From NCBI GenBank assembly GCA_046296415.1, contig JBKBLN010000003.1:124001-188000 (forward strand): 64,000 nt of DNA. The letters run 5' to 3'. The translations under genes were made by a program, and so were the position numbers. The notes under the pieces were generated by a model. The model was not told the origin of the DNA. It worked only from the letters and a program-made list of their open reading frames with translations, and ran no database searches. Below, piece after piece: positions 16,932-26,641 of the stretch (position 1 is the first letter of the stretch; every line of letters starts with the position of its first letter). This DNA comes from CAYNRA01 sp046296415. GTDB lineage: Bacteria > Bacteroidota > Bacteroidia > Cytophagales > Spirosomataceae.

Positions 16932-18115
16932 AGGAATTTCATATAGGTAGATAAATCTTTATCTCCACGACCGGATAGCCCAAGAACAACGGTTTCTTCG
17001 GGTAGAGCTTTTAAAAGGGGGAGAACAGCTAGAGCATGGGCAGATTCGATGGCAGGAATGATACCTTCCAACTTGGTAAGTTCAAATCCTGCCTCAATGG
17101 ATTGGCTATCGGTGATGGCAAAAAACTCGGCTCGTTTCGTTTCCCATAAGTGGGCATGCAAAGGCCCTATGCCTGGATAATCGAGACCAGCTGAAATCGA
17201 ATGAGGTTCAACGACTTGGCCATCGGTGGTTTGCATTAATAGACTTTTGGAACCATGCAAAATACCCGGTTTACCCAGAAATGTAGTGGCGGCCGACATA
17301 CCGGATTCGACTCCATGGCCTGCCGCTTCGGCGGCTATGATTCGTACGGAGGGTTCATCTAAAAAATGGAAAAATGTTCCAGCGGCATTGGAACCTCCAC
17401 CTACACAGGCAATTACATAGTCAGGGTTGGATGTGCCGGTTTTCTCGAATAGCTGACTTTTGATTTCGGCCGAAATGACAGATTGAAATCGAGCCACCAT
17501 ATCGGGATATGGATGTGGCCCCACGACGGATCCGATAATGTAATGAGTATCGACAGGGTTGTTGATCCAATGGCGCATCGCTTCATTGGTAGCATCTTTG
17601 AGGGTTCTGGAGCCACTTTTGGCGGGTCGAACTTCAGCCCCTAGCATTTTCATTCTAGCCACATTAGGGGCTTGGCGTTCGATGTCAATTTCCCCCATAT
17701 AGACAATGCATTCGATCCCCATCAAGGCACATACGGTGGCTGTGGCAACACCATGTTGACCGGCCCCGGTTTCGGCGACAATCTTGTTTTTTCCAAGACG
17801 TTTGGCCAATAAAATTTGTCCGATGGTATTGTTAACCTTGTGGGCACCTGTATGGCAGAGGTCTTCTCGTTTCAGGTACACATTGGTTTGGTACTTTTCG
17901 GATAACCGATGGGCAAAATAGAGGGGTGTTGGACGCCCTACGTAATCGGCGAGTAATTGGTCAAACTCCGCTTGAAAATCAGGCTGAGCCATGATATTCA
18001 AATAATTTTCTCTTAACTCTTCGATATTAGGATACAGCATTTCGGGAATATAGGCACCCCCAAATTGTCCATAATATCCACGTTTATCAACACCGTAGGC
18101 GGAAGATTCAACCAT
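16928..18115 (-). CDS. trpB: Tryptophan synthase beta chain
   Basis: PLP enzyme that joins indole and serine to make tryptophan; 395 residues. The Schiff-base lysine is Lys93 in HTGAHKVNNT, and the phosphate-binding loop is GGGSNAAG. The N-terminus (RGYYGQFGGAYIPE) and the EDLCHTGAHK region are those of the standard TrpB1 that partners TrpA. It lies 11 bases after trpF and overlaps the following Dabb gene by four bases, indicating tight translational coupling. Confidence 0.98.
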   Translation of the reverse strand: MVESSAYGVDKRGYYGQFGGAYIPEMLYPNIEELRENYLNIMAQPDFQAEFDQLLADYVGRPTPLYFAHRLSEKYQTNVYLKREDLCHTGAHKVNNTIGQILLAKRLGKNKIVAETGAGQHGVATATVCALMGIECIVYMGEIDIERQAPNVARMKMLGAEVRPAKSGSRTLKDATNEAMRHWINNPVDTHYIIGSVVGPHPYPDMVARFQSVISAEIKSQLFEKTGTSNPDYVIACVGGGSNAAGTFFHFLDEPSVRIIAAEAAGHGVESGMSAATTFLGKPGILHGSKSLLMQTTDGQVVEPHSISAGLDYPGIGPLHAHLWETKRAEFFAITDSQSIEAGFELTKLEGIIPAIESAHALAVLPLLKALPEETVVLGLSGRGDKDLSTYMKFL

Positions 18116-18126
18116 GATTAAAAAGT

Positions 18127-18759
18127 TTATAACGAGTTAATATAATCTGCTAGATCTGAAATGAGTTCGATATTTTTAAGCCCGGGTGATGTTTCAAATC
18201 GACTATTGACATCCACACCCCAAAAGGGGACCTGCGATAAGTCAGGAAGTTGTTTAATGTGGGGTAAATTTAAACCACCCGCAATTAAAAAAGGGATTGA
18301 AAGTGAATAATTTGGCAAAAAAGAGTGATCAAATGTCTTACCTGACCCCCCATGTCCCGGGGATTGGGTATCAAATAGAAAATAATCGGCGATTCCTTCG
18401 TACTTTTTCAATTCATCCAAATCAAAATTCTCACCAATGGAGACTACTTGTATGAGGAAAATGTTTTTTTCTTTGAGCCAATCCGTAATTTCGGATGAGG
18501 GGGGCAGCCCATGCCATTGCACGCCATGCAATTGAAAAGCCAGCACCTCTTGCCGTACTTCTGCGAAGGTAGGGGAAACAAAAACACCGACCCGCAGGGT
18601 TTCGGAGGGCCACATCCACTTGTCAGGAAGACAGTCTAGGGAGGTCTTTACATACCTGGGGGAGGGTGGATAAAAAATAAAACCCAACCAAGTAGGTTTT
18701 CTTTTTAGGACTTCTTGAATATTATCAGGGTCCCTCATACCGCAGACTTTCCAATTCAT
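18127..18759 (-). CDS. trpF: Phosphoribosylanthranilate isomerase
   Basis: Converts N-(5'-phosphoribosyl)anthranilate to CdRP, the step before TrpC. The protein has 210 residues and a TIM-barrel fold. The N-terminal KVCGMRDP supplies the catalytic cysteine, and DTQSPGHGGSGKTFDH and FLIAGGLN are the conserved phosphate-binding and catalytic regions. Its start overlaps the trpC stop by four bases (ATGA), so the two are coupled. Separate trpC and trpF genes, rather than a fusion, are present here. Confidence 0.96.
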   Translation of the reverse strand: MNWKVCGMRDPDNIQEVLKRKPTWLGFIFYPPSPRYVKTSLDCLPDKWMWPSETLRVGVFVSPTFAEVRQEVLAFQLHGVQWHGLPPSSEITDWLKEKNIFLIQVVSIGENFDLDELKKYEGIADYFLFDTQSPGHGGSGKTFDHSFLPNYSLSIPFLIAGGLNLPHIKQLPDLSQVPFWGVDVNSRFETSPGLKNIELISDLADYINSL

Positions 18760-19541
18760 GAGATAAACTGGGCCAATGCATCCGCCGGACGTGGCTGACG
18801 CATGAATAATTCACCAATTAAAAAACCTTGATAACCTACAGCCCTCAAGGTTTGGACGGTTTCGGGGGAGTCAATGCAACTTTCGGAGACCTTTACGAGG
18901 TGCTGGGGAATTTGATCAACCAAATCGAGAGAGGCTTGCACATTGGATTCAGAAAAGATCTTTAGGTTTCGGTTATTGACCCCAACCAGATCAACATGGT
19001 CCAGGGGGGCATGTTGCAATTCTTGCGCATCGTGTACTTCCAAAAGGACTTCCAGCTCAAGTTGTTTAGCTAACTGGCTCATGGAGGCAATTTCGTCAGG
19101 CGTTAAGCAGGAGGCAATGAGCAAGACGACATCTGCTCCCCAAGCCCGGGCTTCAAACAGTTGGTAGGGATCTACCATAAAGTCTTTCCGAATTAAGGGC
19201 GTGAGTGGATTATTTTCCCGAGCGATATAGAGGTCTTCTTTAAATCCTCCAAAAAATACGGTATCTGTCAACACCGAAATACCTGCTGCACCCGCTTTTG
19301 TATATCCTTGGGTAGTTTCTGCGATACCAGCTCCTAGTTGAATGATCCCTTTGGAAGGTGATTTCCGTTTATATTCAGCAATGATACCCGAGGAATCAGT
19401 GGCTCGTAGGGCTTTTGCTAGGGATAAAGTCCGCCGCTGGAATCCAGGATGAGACTCCAACCGAGTTTGGCTAAGCGTCTGCTTGGCGCGGGTTACCTCA
19501 TAGTGTTTATTGGCAACAATTCGATCCAGTATCGTACTCAT
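18756..19541 (-). CDS. trpC: Indole-3-glycerol phosphate synthase
   Basis: First visible gene of the trp operon; closes the indole ring of indole-3-glycerol phosphate. The ATG at 19,541 (MSTILDRIVANKHYEV) gives 261 residues, the family length; an open frame extends 23 codons further, but that part lacks family character. The catalytic IAEYKRKSPSKG motif, the RKDFMVDPYQ segment and GVNNRNL are present. No trpE, trpG or trpD lies upstream; instead a terminator and pafA precede it, so the anthranilate-forming genes must be elsewhere. Confidence 0.97.
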   Translation of the reverse strand: MSTILDRIVANKHYEVTRAKQTLSQTRLESHPGFQRRTLSLAKALRATDSSGIIAEYKRKSPSKGIIQLGAGIAETTQGYTKAGAAGISVLTDTVFFGGFKEDLYIARENNPLTPLIRKDFMVDPYQLFEARAWGADVVLLIASCLTPDEIASMSQLAKQLELEVLLEVHDAQELQHAPLDHVDLVGVNNRNLKIFSESNVQASLDLVDQIPQHLVKVSESCIDSPETVQTLRAVGYQGFLIGELFMRQPRPADALAQFIS

Positions 19542-19588
19542 GTGTTGGATTGGTGGTGAAAAAAACAAAAATACAAAATTAATCCTAC

Positions 19589-19649
19589 AAAAAAGGCAGA
19601 ACCTGATCAAACCAAAGAGTCTTTCGACTCGGGATTTTGATCAGGTTCT
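19589..19649 (-). terminator. Terminator downstream of pafA, upstream of trpC
   Basis: A perfect 14-bp stem (19,598-19,611 with 19,636-19,649) encloses a second small hairpin (gagtc/gactc) and is followed on the leftward transcript by six U. It ends the pafA transcript. With only about 47 bases left before trpC and no Trp-codon leader peptide, a classic attenuator is not supported. Confidence 0.8.
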
Positions 19650-19681
19650 TGGATTTAAAGATGGATCTCTAGGCTGATTTC

Positions 19682-21334
19682 TTATCGACTCAACGCGCCA
19701 GACAACACACGACCTACCGAACCACTTGGTGCTAGAATTTTCAGGAAAGCGGCCAATGTGGGAGCTGTATCGGTTACATGCGTACGCTCATAGGTATGCC
19801 CAGATTGAACGCCTTTTCCATAGAATACGAGGGGAATATGTGTATCATAATTATACGTGGCACCATGGGTAGCGGTGATGGAACCTGCGATCCATCCGGG
19901 TTTGGTGACGAGTTGAATATCGCCGGACCGAACAGGATGATACCCATTACGATATAGCTCGGTCAGTTGGGCTGGAAGTGTAGCTTGGAGGATATTTTCG
20001 GAAGCCAAAATATTTTGGATGCCAGCGAACTGAGTCACAGTAGGACGTAGAACATCGACAACCTGCTGCACAGAAATACCTCGTTGAGCGAGTTTGATAC
20101 GATCCAAGTAGAGTTGGTAGTTGTCGGCATCTTCATAAAGAGAGGCATCACCAAATTTTTCGAGCAAGGTTTTCCGAACCGCTTTGGTCAAACCGCTGAT
20201 ATCGATGCGGCCAGCGGGTAATTTGTGCTTTTGCCACATTTCGGGGACATCCATAACGGCATGATCTGCGGTAAGGAAGACTATGTAATTATCTTTTCCG
20301 ACCCAATTATCTAAAAACGTGAGCATTTCGGAAATATCTCGATCCAAGCGCAGATACATATCCTGGGTTTCGACGGAATACGGCCCAAAGGCGTGCCCCA
20401 CGTAGTCGGTGGAGGAAAAGCTAACGGCAAGAAAGTCTGTTTGTCCGTTTTTTCCAAGGTTTTCACCTTTGATGGCTTCAATGGCTAATTCTTTGGTGAT
20501 GGTTAGGCCATGAGGTGAGGTTCCGATGGCACCGAATGCTTCCCCAAACGAGGCGGAGAAGTCATAGGGGAACGTCGATTTCCGATCAGCGGTTATTTTG
20601 GATTCATAGGGTTGGTCATCGGCTTCACTTTCAATATACTTTTCGATAGGAAGAAGAGTTTTCCAACCGGACTTCATCAGTTCTGTCGGGCGTTTTCTGG
20701 CATTATAGGCTTCTACCCAAGAGGGGAGCTGCGAACTATAAAATGTTGAGGTGATCCAGTTTCCTGTTTTGGAATCGAACCAAAAGGCACCGTTGGCGGC
20801 ATGACCAGCGGGCAAAATAGCCCCACGATCTTTCAGTGCGATGCCAATGACTTTGGAGTTGAAATTGGAGTTGATTCGGAGCTGATCTGTGATAGTGGAC
20901 GTTTCCATGTTTTTGGGAGACATTTTACCGGCGGTTGCATTGGTACTTCCAACTGTTCGAACCGAGGTATCTTGAACGCAATACATGGATTTTTTACCGA
21001 TACGGTCATACCATTCATTTCCGATGATTCCATGAATGGCAGGCACGCTCCCGGTGTAAACTGTGGCATGGCCTGCGGCGGTCACAGTTTGGGCATAATC
21101 ATAGTGGTGGTTGTGGGCCACAAAGCCTTGCATTAATCGCTTAAATCCCCCTTCACCGTAGTGGTTGGCGTAGCGATGCAGAAAGTCGTACCGCATTTGG
21201 TCGACAACGATCCCGACTACCAAGGGAACTTGGGTTTTCGCGGAGGGGTTTGGGGCAGTCTTGGCTTTATTTTGAGCCAAGGCAGAAAAAGATACTTGCC
21301 AAGCGAGGCAAGCCAAGAGAAACCATTTTTTCAT
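19682..21334 (-). CDS. pafA: PafA-type alkaline phosphatase (phosphate monoesterase)
   Basis: Exported metal-dependent phosphatase of the alkaline phosphatase superfamily. The ATG at 21,334 (MKKWFLLACLAW) begins a clear signal peptide ending SALAQ and gives 550 residues. Active-site features match Elizabethkingia PafA with a constant offset of six: metal ligand Asp45 (VVDQMRYD), nucleophile Thr85 (TVTAAGHA), Asn106 and the monoesterase-defining Lys168/Arg170 (ALKDRG). Further metal ligands are in STDYVGHAFG and LTADHAVMD. It should release phosphate from sugar phosphates in the periplasm. It lies 72 bases after the fucosidase gene and probably shares its transcript. Confidence 0.95.
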   Translation of the reverse strand: MKKWFLLACLAWQVSFSALAQNKAKTAPNPSAKTQVPLVVGIVVDQMRYDFLHRYANHYGEGGFKRLMQGFVAHNHHYDYAQTVTAAGHATVYTGSVPAIHGIIGNEWYDRIGKKSMYCVQDTSVRTVGSTNATAGKMSPKNMETSTITDQLRINSNFNSKVIGIALKDRGAILPAGHAANGAFWFDSKTGNWITSTFYSSQLPSWVEAYNARKRPTELMKSGWKTLLPIEKYIESEADDQPYESKITADRKSTFPYDFSASFGEAFGAIGTSPHGLTITKELAIEAIKGENLGKNGQTDFLAVSFSSTDYVGHAFGPYSVETQDMYLRLDRDISEMLTFLDNWVGKDNYIVFLTADHAVMDVPEMWQKHKLPAGRIDISGLTKAVRKTLLEKFGDASLYEDADNYQLYLDRIKLAQRGISVQQVVDVLRPTVTQFAGIQNILASENILQATLPAQLTELYRNGYHPVRSGDIQLVTKPGWIAGSITATHGATYNYDTHIPLVFYGKGVQSGHTYERTHVTDTAPTLAAFLKILAPSGSVGRVLSGALSR

Positions 21335-21406
21335 ATCTTGATTTATACGATTACTCAAAGGTACTGAACGAAAAAAAATAAAAGAGAGAACATCGGCCAA
21401 ACCCCT

Positions 21407-22831
21407 TTAAAATACCGCCAATTCCTTGATTATAGGTACCCCCTTACTATCTAGGAAACGGATTCGAAGTTGTTGAAGGGCGTCACCTTTAATGGGGATA
21501 ATTCGTTTGTATCCAAGGGTAGTGCCTTGGTATAATTGAATCCATTCGGACCCGAGGTATCCCTCGATGACAAACGATCGAACGCGCTGGCCATAGGCAA
21601 TTCCTTCTTGAATTTGAACATATTGCACCGGAACGGCCTGGGTAAATTGTATAGAGAGGGTTGGCGACTTATCCGATTTCTTGGGCATCCAATGGGTCTC
21701 TTTTTTACTGTCAAGTACTAAATTGGCCTCCCAACCACGGGAACTTGAAGAAGCCATGATCTTGGCTTTGGCAGCTAGATTATTGGATAGGCGATCCGCG
21801 CGAAGTTTTGCCCATCCTTGGAGCGACTTCACATCCTCCTCATGAATTTTACCGCGGCGGTCAGGTGGTACATTGAGTAAGAGATTGGACCCTCGGCCGA
21901 CACTGGTGAGGTAAATTTCAAAAAGTTGTTCTGGAGTTTTGACGCGAGCATCTTCTTCTGCGTGGTAAAACCAGCCTGGACGAATGGATACATCGACTTC
22001 GGCGGGAATCCAGCGGGTACCTTCGGGATGACCCGTTTGCAATAAAGATTCGATATTGGATTTTCCAGCGAATAAGGTATCGGGAGAAATGGAATTCCAG
22101 TTGGTTTCTCCTGCAATACCACGTTCATTTCCGACCCATCGAATATCGGGACCTGCATCACTAAAAAATAAGACTGCAGGCTGCATCGACCGAACGTGCT
22201 TCAGGGTAGTTGGCCAATCGTAGTATTGGGCCCCGTTTATTTTGACTTGAGCGCGTTTACCGCCATAATACCCATCTCCCCCATTGGCGCCGTCAAACCA
22301 CATCTCAAAGATTGGTCCGTATTGGGTGAAAAGTTCGGTGAGTTGATTTCGATAGTACGTCAGGTAAGCGGGGGTACCATAGTCTGGGTGATTTCGATCC
22401 CAAGGAGATAAATATACACCAAATTGAAGACCGTATTTCCGACAGGCCTCGGCAACTTCTCGTACTACGTCCCCTTTCCCTTGTTTGTATGGACTATTTT
22501 TAACTGAATGCTCGGTAAACTGAGAGGGCCATAAGGCAAAACCATCGTGGTGTTTACAGGTCAGGATTACGCCTTTCATTCCCGCTTCTTGGAGTACACG
22601 CACCCATTGATCGGCATCTAATTCGGAAGGGTTGAACAAACTAGGGGATTCATCTCCATATCCCCATTCTTTGTTGGTAAAAGTATTGATTGAGAAATGG
22701 ATAAACGCATACTGCTCGAGTTCATGCCAGGCTTGTTGTTGGGCAGAGGGTACGGGGCCAATGGGTTGCGGTTTGTACCCACAACTTAAAACAAGAGCTA
22801 ATAAAATAAGGTGAAGGATTGTTTTTTTCAT
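21407..22831 (-). CDS. Alpha-L-fucosidase lipoprotein (GH29) with C-terminal discoidin-like domain
   Basis: Glycoside hydrolase of 474 residues. A lipobox LVLSC (Cys17) predicts a membrane lipoprotein. The GH29 catalytic barrel covers about residues 30-340: FIHFSINTFTNKEWGYGD, CKHHDGFALWPS and the probable nucleophile Asp180 in EMWFDGANG. The C-terminal 120 residues (from about SSSSRGWEANLVLDS) look like an F5/8 type C (discoidin) carbohydrate-binding domain. It presumably removes alpha-L-fucose from glycans at the cell surface or in the periplasm. A terminator precedes it, and pafA follows. Confidence 0.93.
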   Translation of the reverse strand: MKKTILHLILLALVLSCGYKPQPIGPVPSAQQQAWHELEQYAFIHFSINTFTNKEWGYGDESPSLFNPSELDADQWVRVLQEAGMKGVILTCKHHDGFALWPSQFTEHSVKNSPYKQGKGDVVREVAEACRKYGLQFGVYLSPWDRNHPDYGTPAYLTYYRNQLTELFTQYGPIFEMWFDGANGGDGYYGGKRAQVKINGAQYYDWPTTLKHVRSMQPAVLFFSDAGPDIRWVGNERGIAGETNWNSISPDTLFAGKSNIESLLQTGHPEGTRWIPAEVDVSIRPGWFYHAEEDARVKTPEQLFEIYLTSVGRGSNLLLNVPPDRRGKIHEEDVKSLQGWAKLRADRLSNNLAAKAKIMASSSSRGWEANLVLDSKKETHWMPKKSDKSPTLSIQFTQAVPVQYVQIQEGIAYGQRVRSFVIEGYLGSEWIQLYQGTTLGYKRIIPIKGDALQQLRIRFLDSKGVPIIKELAVF

Positions 22832-22833
22832 AG

Positions 22834-22865
22834 TAAAAAAAGTCGACCGCGCTAGCGGCCGACTT
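22834..22865 (-). terminator. Terminator of the CocE/NonD hydrolase gene
   Basis: Stem aagtcg-a-ccgc / gcgg-c-cgactt with one mismatch and a 4-base loop, followed by seven U on the leftward transcript, just upstream of the fucosidase start. It lies 11 bases after the hydrolase stop codon. Confidence 0.75.
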
Positions 22866-22876
22866 GATTAAAAAAT

Positions 22877-24748
22877 TTATTTCAGAACATCCAATTCAAT
22901 GACACTATCTGAGAATACTTGGTGGGTTGCCTTGATAAAATCCTCTGCCTTGGCTTTGTAAATATTAGGCACAAATTTTTGCGGATTCCGATCAATTAGC
23001 GGGAACCAGGTACTTTGAACTTGAATCTGTACACGATGCCCTTTTTTAAAGGTGTGATGAACATCCTGTAAGGGTACATTCACTTTAGTTTTTTGATTGG
23101 GCACGAACGGTTCTGGTTTCTCAAAGCTATTTCGGAAACGGCCACGCATGACTTCTGAGCGAACCATCTGATGGTAGTTACTGAGAATCACATTCTTGTT
23201 AGGCATGTGTGGGTGATTTGGGGTATCGCCGGGATATACATCGATCAACTTAACGACCCAGTCGGCATCAGTTCCGGTAGTTGCCACTTGAAGTTTCGCT
23301 AGAATTTCTCCTGAAACTGTCAAGTCCTCGGTCAAGATATCGGATTGAAAAACGAGAACATCTGGTCGTCTTGCCGCAAATCGTTGATCTTCTGACATGT
23401 AATTATGTGGCGTAAAGCCCATGGTGGTCGTATTATCTTCTGTGTAAGGTACGGGCTTGGCTGGGTCTGAAACAAAAGATACCGCATTGACTTTCGTCGG
23501 TGCTACCTCAGAAAGTTTTCCATTAGAAGCTAGATACAGTTTTTTCTTCTGGGCCTCCTTGGGTGGCCAAGTAGAAAATTGATCCCATTTTTTCAAACCA
23601 GTATCGAACATGTAAGCTTCGGGCAAACCTGTTTTCCCATCACCCGATCCTTTTAAGAAATGGGCGAAGAATTTTTGCTCGATTTGAGTCTGGTAAAATG
23701 TGGCGATGCTATCACCAAAGTAAACGTTGCTATGTAAAGTCGGGCCTGTTTCTCTTGACCACCGACCATGGCCGAAAGGTCCCATGACCAAGGTATTATA
23801 GCCTTTGGATTGATTATTCTTTTCTACGGTTTTGTAAATCGTCAAAGGACCAAATAAATCCTCGGCATCAAACCATCCCCCAACAGTCATTACGGCATGA
23901 TTAACATTTTTAAGGTGGGGAATTATGCTTCGTCTTTTCCAGAATTCATCGTAATTCGGATGATTGACCGTCTCTTGCCAGTAAAAATTATCTTGATAGT
24001 ATTGATTGGCATTACTCAAAGGACCCAGATCCAAGTGCCACTGATATCCGTCTTTGGTGTTGGGACGAATGATTTGATGGTTGTACCAAGACTCGGCAGT
24101 AGGAGCTGTTTTTTGTACGCCAAAGACTGGGAATGTGAACAAATAGCCTTGAATAAACGCTCCATTGTGATGAAAATCATCAAAGAAGAAATCGCCGATT
24201 GGTGCTTGTGGTGAAGAGGCCTTCAAAGCAGGGTGTGCATCTACCATGCCCGCTGCGGTGTAAAATCCAGGGTATGAAATTCCCCATTGCCCAACACGAC
24301 CATTGTTAAATTTCACGTTTTTCAATAACCATTCAATGGTATCATAGGTGTCGGAGCTTTCATCCGCGGCTATGGTTTTACTGTTGCCCGGGTTGTTGGG
24401 TGTCATGTTGGTCCAGGTTCCTTCCGACATCCATCTTCCGCGAACATCTTGATAGACGAAAATGTATTTTTCCTTCATCATGTGTTCGGATGGTCCGAGT
24501 TTCGCTGGGTAGGTATCCTCCCCATACGGTGCGACGCTGTAGCAGGTTCGCTGCATGACCATAGGATACACATTGGTTTCGGATGCATCTTTTGGAACAT
24601 ACACATGGGTATGCAATTTGGTACCATCCGTCATTGGGATTTTAAACACATACTTGGTGTAATTTTCTTTCACCCATTGGTTATTTTGGGCGTAGCTGCT
24701 GCCCAGTACACTAAACAAAAGCAGCCAAACTAGCTTAATTGATCTCAT
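22877..24748 (-). CDS. CocE/NonD family hydrolase (alpha-amino acid ester hydrolase / X-Pro dipeptidyl-peptidase-like)
   Basis: Exported serine hydrolase of 623 residues with a signal peptide ending SSYAQ. The nucleophile is Ser158 in WGISYPGFY, the GxSYxG motif of this family. The catalytic Asp and His are probably in GGWFDAEDLFGP and MGPFGHGRW. The C-terminal 220 residues form the jelly-roll domain typical of CocE and alpha-amino acid ester hydrolases (for example GTDADWVVKLIDVYPG). Likely substrates are short acyl esters or amides such as amino-acid esters or N-terminal dipeptides. It follows a SusC/SusD pair, so uptake of peptides or esterified products is one reading; terminators on both sides suggest its own promoter. 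Confidence 0.9.
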   Translation of the reverse strand: MRSIKLVWLLLFSVLGSSYAQNNQWVKENYTKYVFKIPMTDGTKLHTHVYVPKDASETNVYPMVMQRTCYSVAPYGEDTYPAKLGPSEHMMKEKYIFVYQDVRGRWMSEGTWTNMTPNNPGNSKTIAADESSDTYDTIEWLLKNVKFNNGRVGQWGISYPGFYTAAGMVDAHPALKASSPQAPIGDFFFDDFHHNGAFIQGYLFTFPVFGVQKTAPTAESWYNHQIIRPNTKDGYQWHLDLGPLSNANQYYQDNFYWQETVNHPNYDEFWKRRSIIPHLKNVNHAVMTVGGWFDAEDLFGPLTIYKTVEKNNQSKGYNTLVMGPFGHGRWSRETGPTLHSNVYFGDSIATFYQTQIEQKFFAHFLKGSGDGKTGLPEAYMFDTGLKKWDQFSTWPPKEAQKKKLYLASNGKLSEVAPTKVNAVSFVSDPAKPVPYTEDNTTTMGFTPHNYMSEDQRFAARRPDVLVFQSDILTEDLTVSGEILAKLQVATTGTDADWVVKLIDVYPGDTPNHPHMPNKNVILSNYHQMVRSEVMRGRFRNSFEKPEPFVPNQKTKVNVPLQDVHHTFKKGHRVQIQVQSTWFPLIDRNPQKFVPNIYKAKAEDFIKATHQVFSDSVIELDVLK

Positions 24749-24858
24749 AAAGGTTGTTCATAAGTTGATGCTTAAAAATAAAGTAGATTGAGGGTTTTCC
24801 CAAAGAATCAGGTAAAATACGGATGTATGGTTCGAATGTTTCGACTGAATCCCAAAAC

Positions 24859-24900
24859 ATAAAAAAAGCGTTCCTTGGCCAAAGACCTAGGAACGCTTTT
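24859..24900 (-). terminator. Terminator of the first susCD operon
   Basis: A perfect 12-bp stem aaaagcgttcct/aggaacgctttt with a 13-base loop and a seven-U run on the leftward transcript, 13 bases after the susD stop. Confidence 0.8.
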
Positions 24901-24913
24901 GATTCACTCCATT

Positions 24914-26623
24914 TTAGTATCCTGGATTCTGCCGTAGTGTTGGTGTCCCACCGATTGCACTATTTAGAATTTCTTGATTTGGAATGGGGAAGTATTCATG
25001 TTTTCCTTTCACAAATCGAGCTCCTCGAAGATAGGTTCTTTTGGTTGACTCGACCTCCAGGTAGCTATTGATTACTTGATCGGCCACTCCCCAGCGGACC
25101 AAATCAAAGAACCGATGACCTTCCATGGCGAATTCGAGTCGAGATTCTCTTCGAACCGCCTCTCGCGCCACGGCCCGATCGGTCCAAGGAGCTGCGTACT
25201 CACTCACCAAGTAAGTACCAGCGGGTTGCCCATTGGCCAATCGAACGAAACCATCTGGATTGGCAGCACGCTTACGCACGCGATTGACATAATCCCGGGC
25301 CTTTTGCAAGTCACCTACTTCCACTTCACATTCCGCTAGCCACAAAAGTACGTGTGCTAAGCGAATCATACGGTAATTGTTTGCATTTTGACGTGGGTTG
25401 TTCGTCCAGGTTAAGCTACCTGCTTCCGAGCGATAAGGAGATCCTTTTTTAGGGGAGAAAGGACCTGCATAGGCTCTATCGCGGATATACTGCGGATTAT
25501 GAATCCCCCAATCCAAATATGGGACACCATCCCGGCCGACGGTATGGTCCAGACGTGGGTCAAGGCTTCCATTGAAGTTAACGGAATTATCTCCAGGTAC
25601 ATCGGAGGCGTTAAAATTCATCATAGGCAAACCATTGGCGTCTGTTTTGAAGTTGTTCACCAAATTTTGGGAGGGCTGGAAGAATCCACAGCAGGTAGTC
25701 AAGGCTCCACCTCCATACGGATAATTCAAAGTTCCTCCCCGGTTACCATTGTTGGAAATAGCTGCACCGTCGTTGACAGAGTACTGCACTTCAAAAATGG
25801 ATTCCGCATTGTTATTGGTTGCGGCGCGGTAATTATCATGGTAACGAGCTACCAATGAATATCCTCCATTTTGTACAATATCCTCCAAAATAGGTTTCGC
25901 TTGGCTGTATTTTCCTTGGAAAAGCATGGCTTTCGCTAAGGTAGCGGCGGCAGCCCACTTGGTGGCACGGCCGGGCTGGCCTGCCCAACGGTTGGGTAGA
26001 TTTTTGTAAGCAAAATCCAAGTCTGCCTCAATTTTGGGCCATATTTCATCCGTATTAGGCACTTTGGTAGAGTTTGCATCCGCCGGATTGTAGGTTTTCT
26101 CGTCGATATAGGGAGCTTTACCAAAAACTTTACGGGCTTCGAAGTGGTAATGTCCGCGCAAGAAACGAGCTTGTGCGATGACTACATTTCGCTCAGCATC
26201 AGTCAAATCTTGTGCTTTCGCTGCCAACAAAATCACATCATTGGTTCGGGCTACACCGTCGTATACAGCCCGCCATTTACCCCGAAAGTGGAGTAAATCA
26301 GGGGTATGAGCAAACGCTTCGATCACCGAGATTTCGGGCTGATCCCCTGCATTCGAGCCTTTGTAGGCGTCGTCGGAGGTGACCGATCCATACACCCAGT
26401 TATCTGCGGCACCATGCCAATCGCCAAAGGCAGAACCTACGTTGGTCTGGACACCATCCAATAAAGAATAGGCCCCCGTTAAAACCAAATCGACTCCTAC
26501 TTTATTGGTTAAGTTGGCTTCACTGAGTACACCTAGAGGTTGCACATTCAGGAAGTCGTCTTGGCAGGAGAAGGTCCCACCCAAGAGTAAAGCTGAAGAG
26601 ATGAGAATTATTTTCTTTTTCAT
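24914..26623 (-). CDS. SusD/RagB-family nutrient-binding outer-membrane lipoprotein
   Basis: Surface lipoprotein that caps a SusC channel and captures substrate. The ATG at 26,623 (MKKKIILISS) is chosen over an upstream in-frame TTG; it gives 569 residues with the lipobox GTFSC (Cys20). The SusD signature regions are present: NDVILLAAKAQDLTD with RFLRGHYHFEARKVFG in the TPR-like core, and the C-terminal RRESRLEFAMEGHRFFDLVRWG. It starts 18 bases after its susC partner. Substrate cannot be read from the sequence; downstream fucosidase and phosphatase genes hint at a decorated glycan, but terminators intervene. Confidence 0.95.
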   Translation of the reverse strand: MKKKIILISSALLLGGTFSCQDDFLNVQPLGVLSEANLTNKVGVDLVLTGAYSLLDGVQTNVGSAFGDWHGAADNWVYGSVTSDDAYKGSNAGDQPEISVIEAFAHTPDLLHFRGKWRAVYDGVARTNDVILLAAKAQDLTDAERNVVIAQARFLRGHYHFEARKVFGKAPYIDEKTYNPADANSTKVPNTDEIWPKIEADLDFAYKNLPNRWAGQPGRATKWAAAATLAKAMLFQGKYSQAKPILEDIVQNGGYSLVARYHDNYRAATNNNAESIFEVQYSVNDGAAISNNGNRGGTLNYPYGGGALTTCCGFFQPSQNLVNNFKTDANGLPMMNFNASDVPGDNSVNFNGSLDPRLDHTVGRDGVPYLDWGIHNPQYIRDRAYAGPFSPKKGSPYRSEAGSLTWTNNPRQNANNYRMIRLAHVLLWLAECEVEVGDLQKARDYVNRVRKRAANPDGFVRLANGQPAGTYLVSEYAAPWTDRAVAREAVRRESRLEFAMEGHRFFDLVRWGVADQVINSYLEVESTKRTYLRGARFVKGKHEYFPIPNQEILNSAIGGTPTLRQNPGY

Positions 26624-26641
26624 AGTCAAGTTTTGAAAGAT

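Noticed and set aside
19542..19649. Tryptophan attenuator in front of trpC
   Set aside because: The hairpin is well explained as the pafA terminator, the remaining leader is under 50 bases, and no leader peptide with Trp codons exists.
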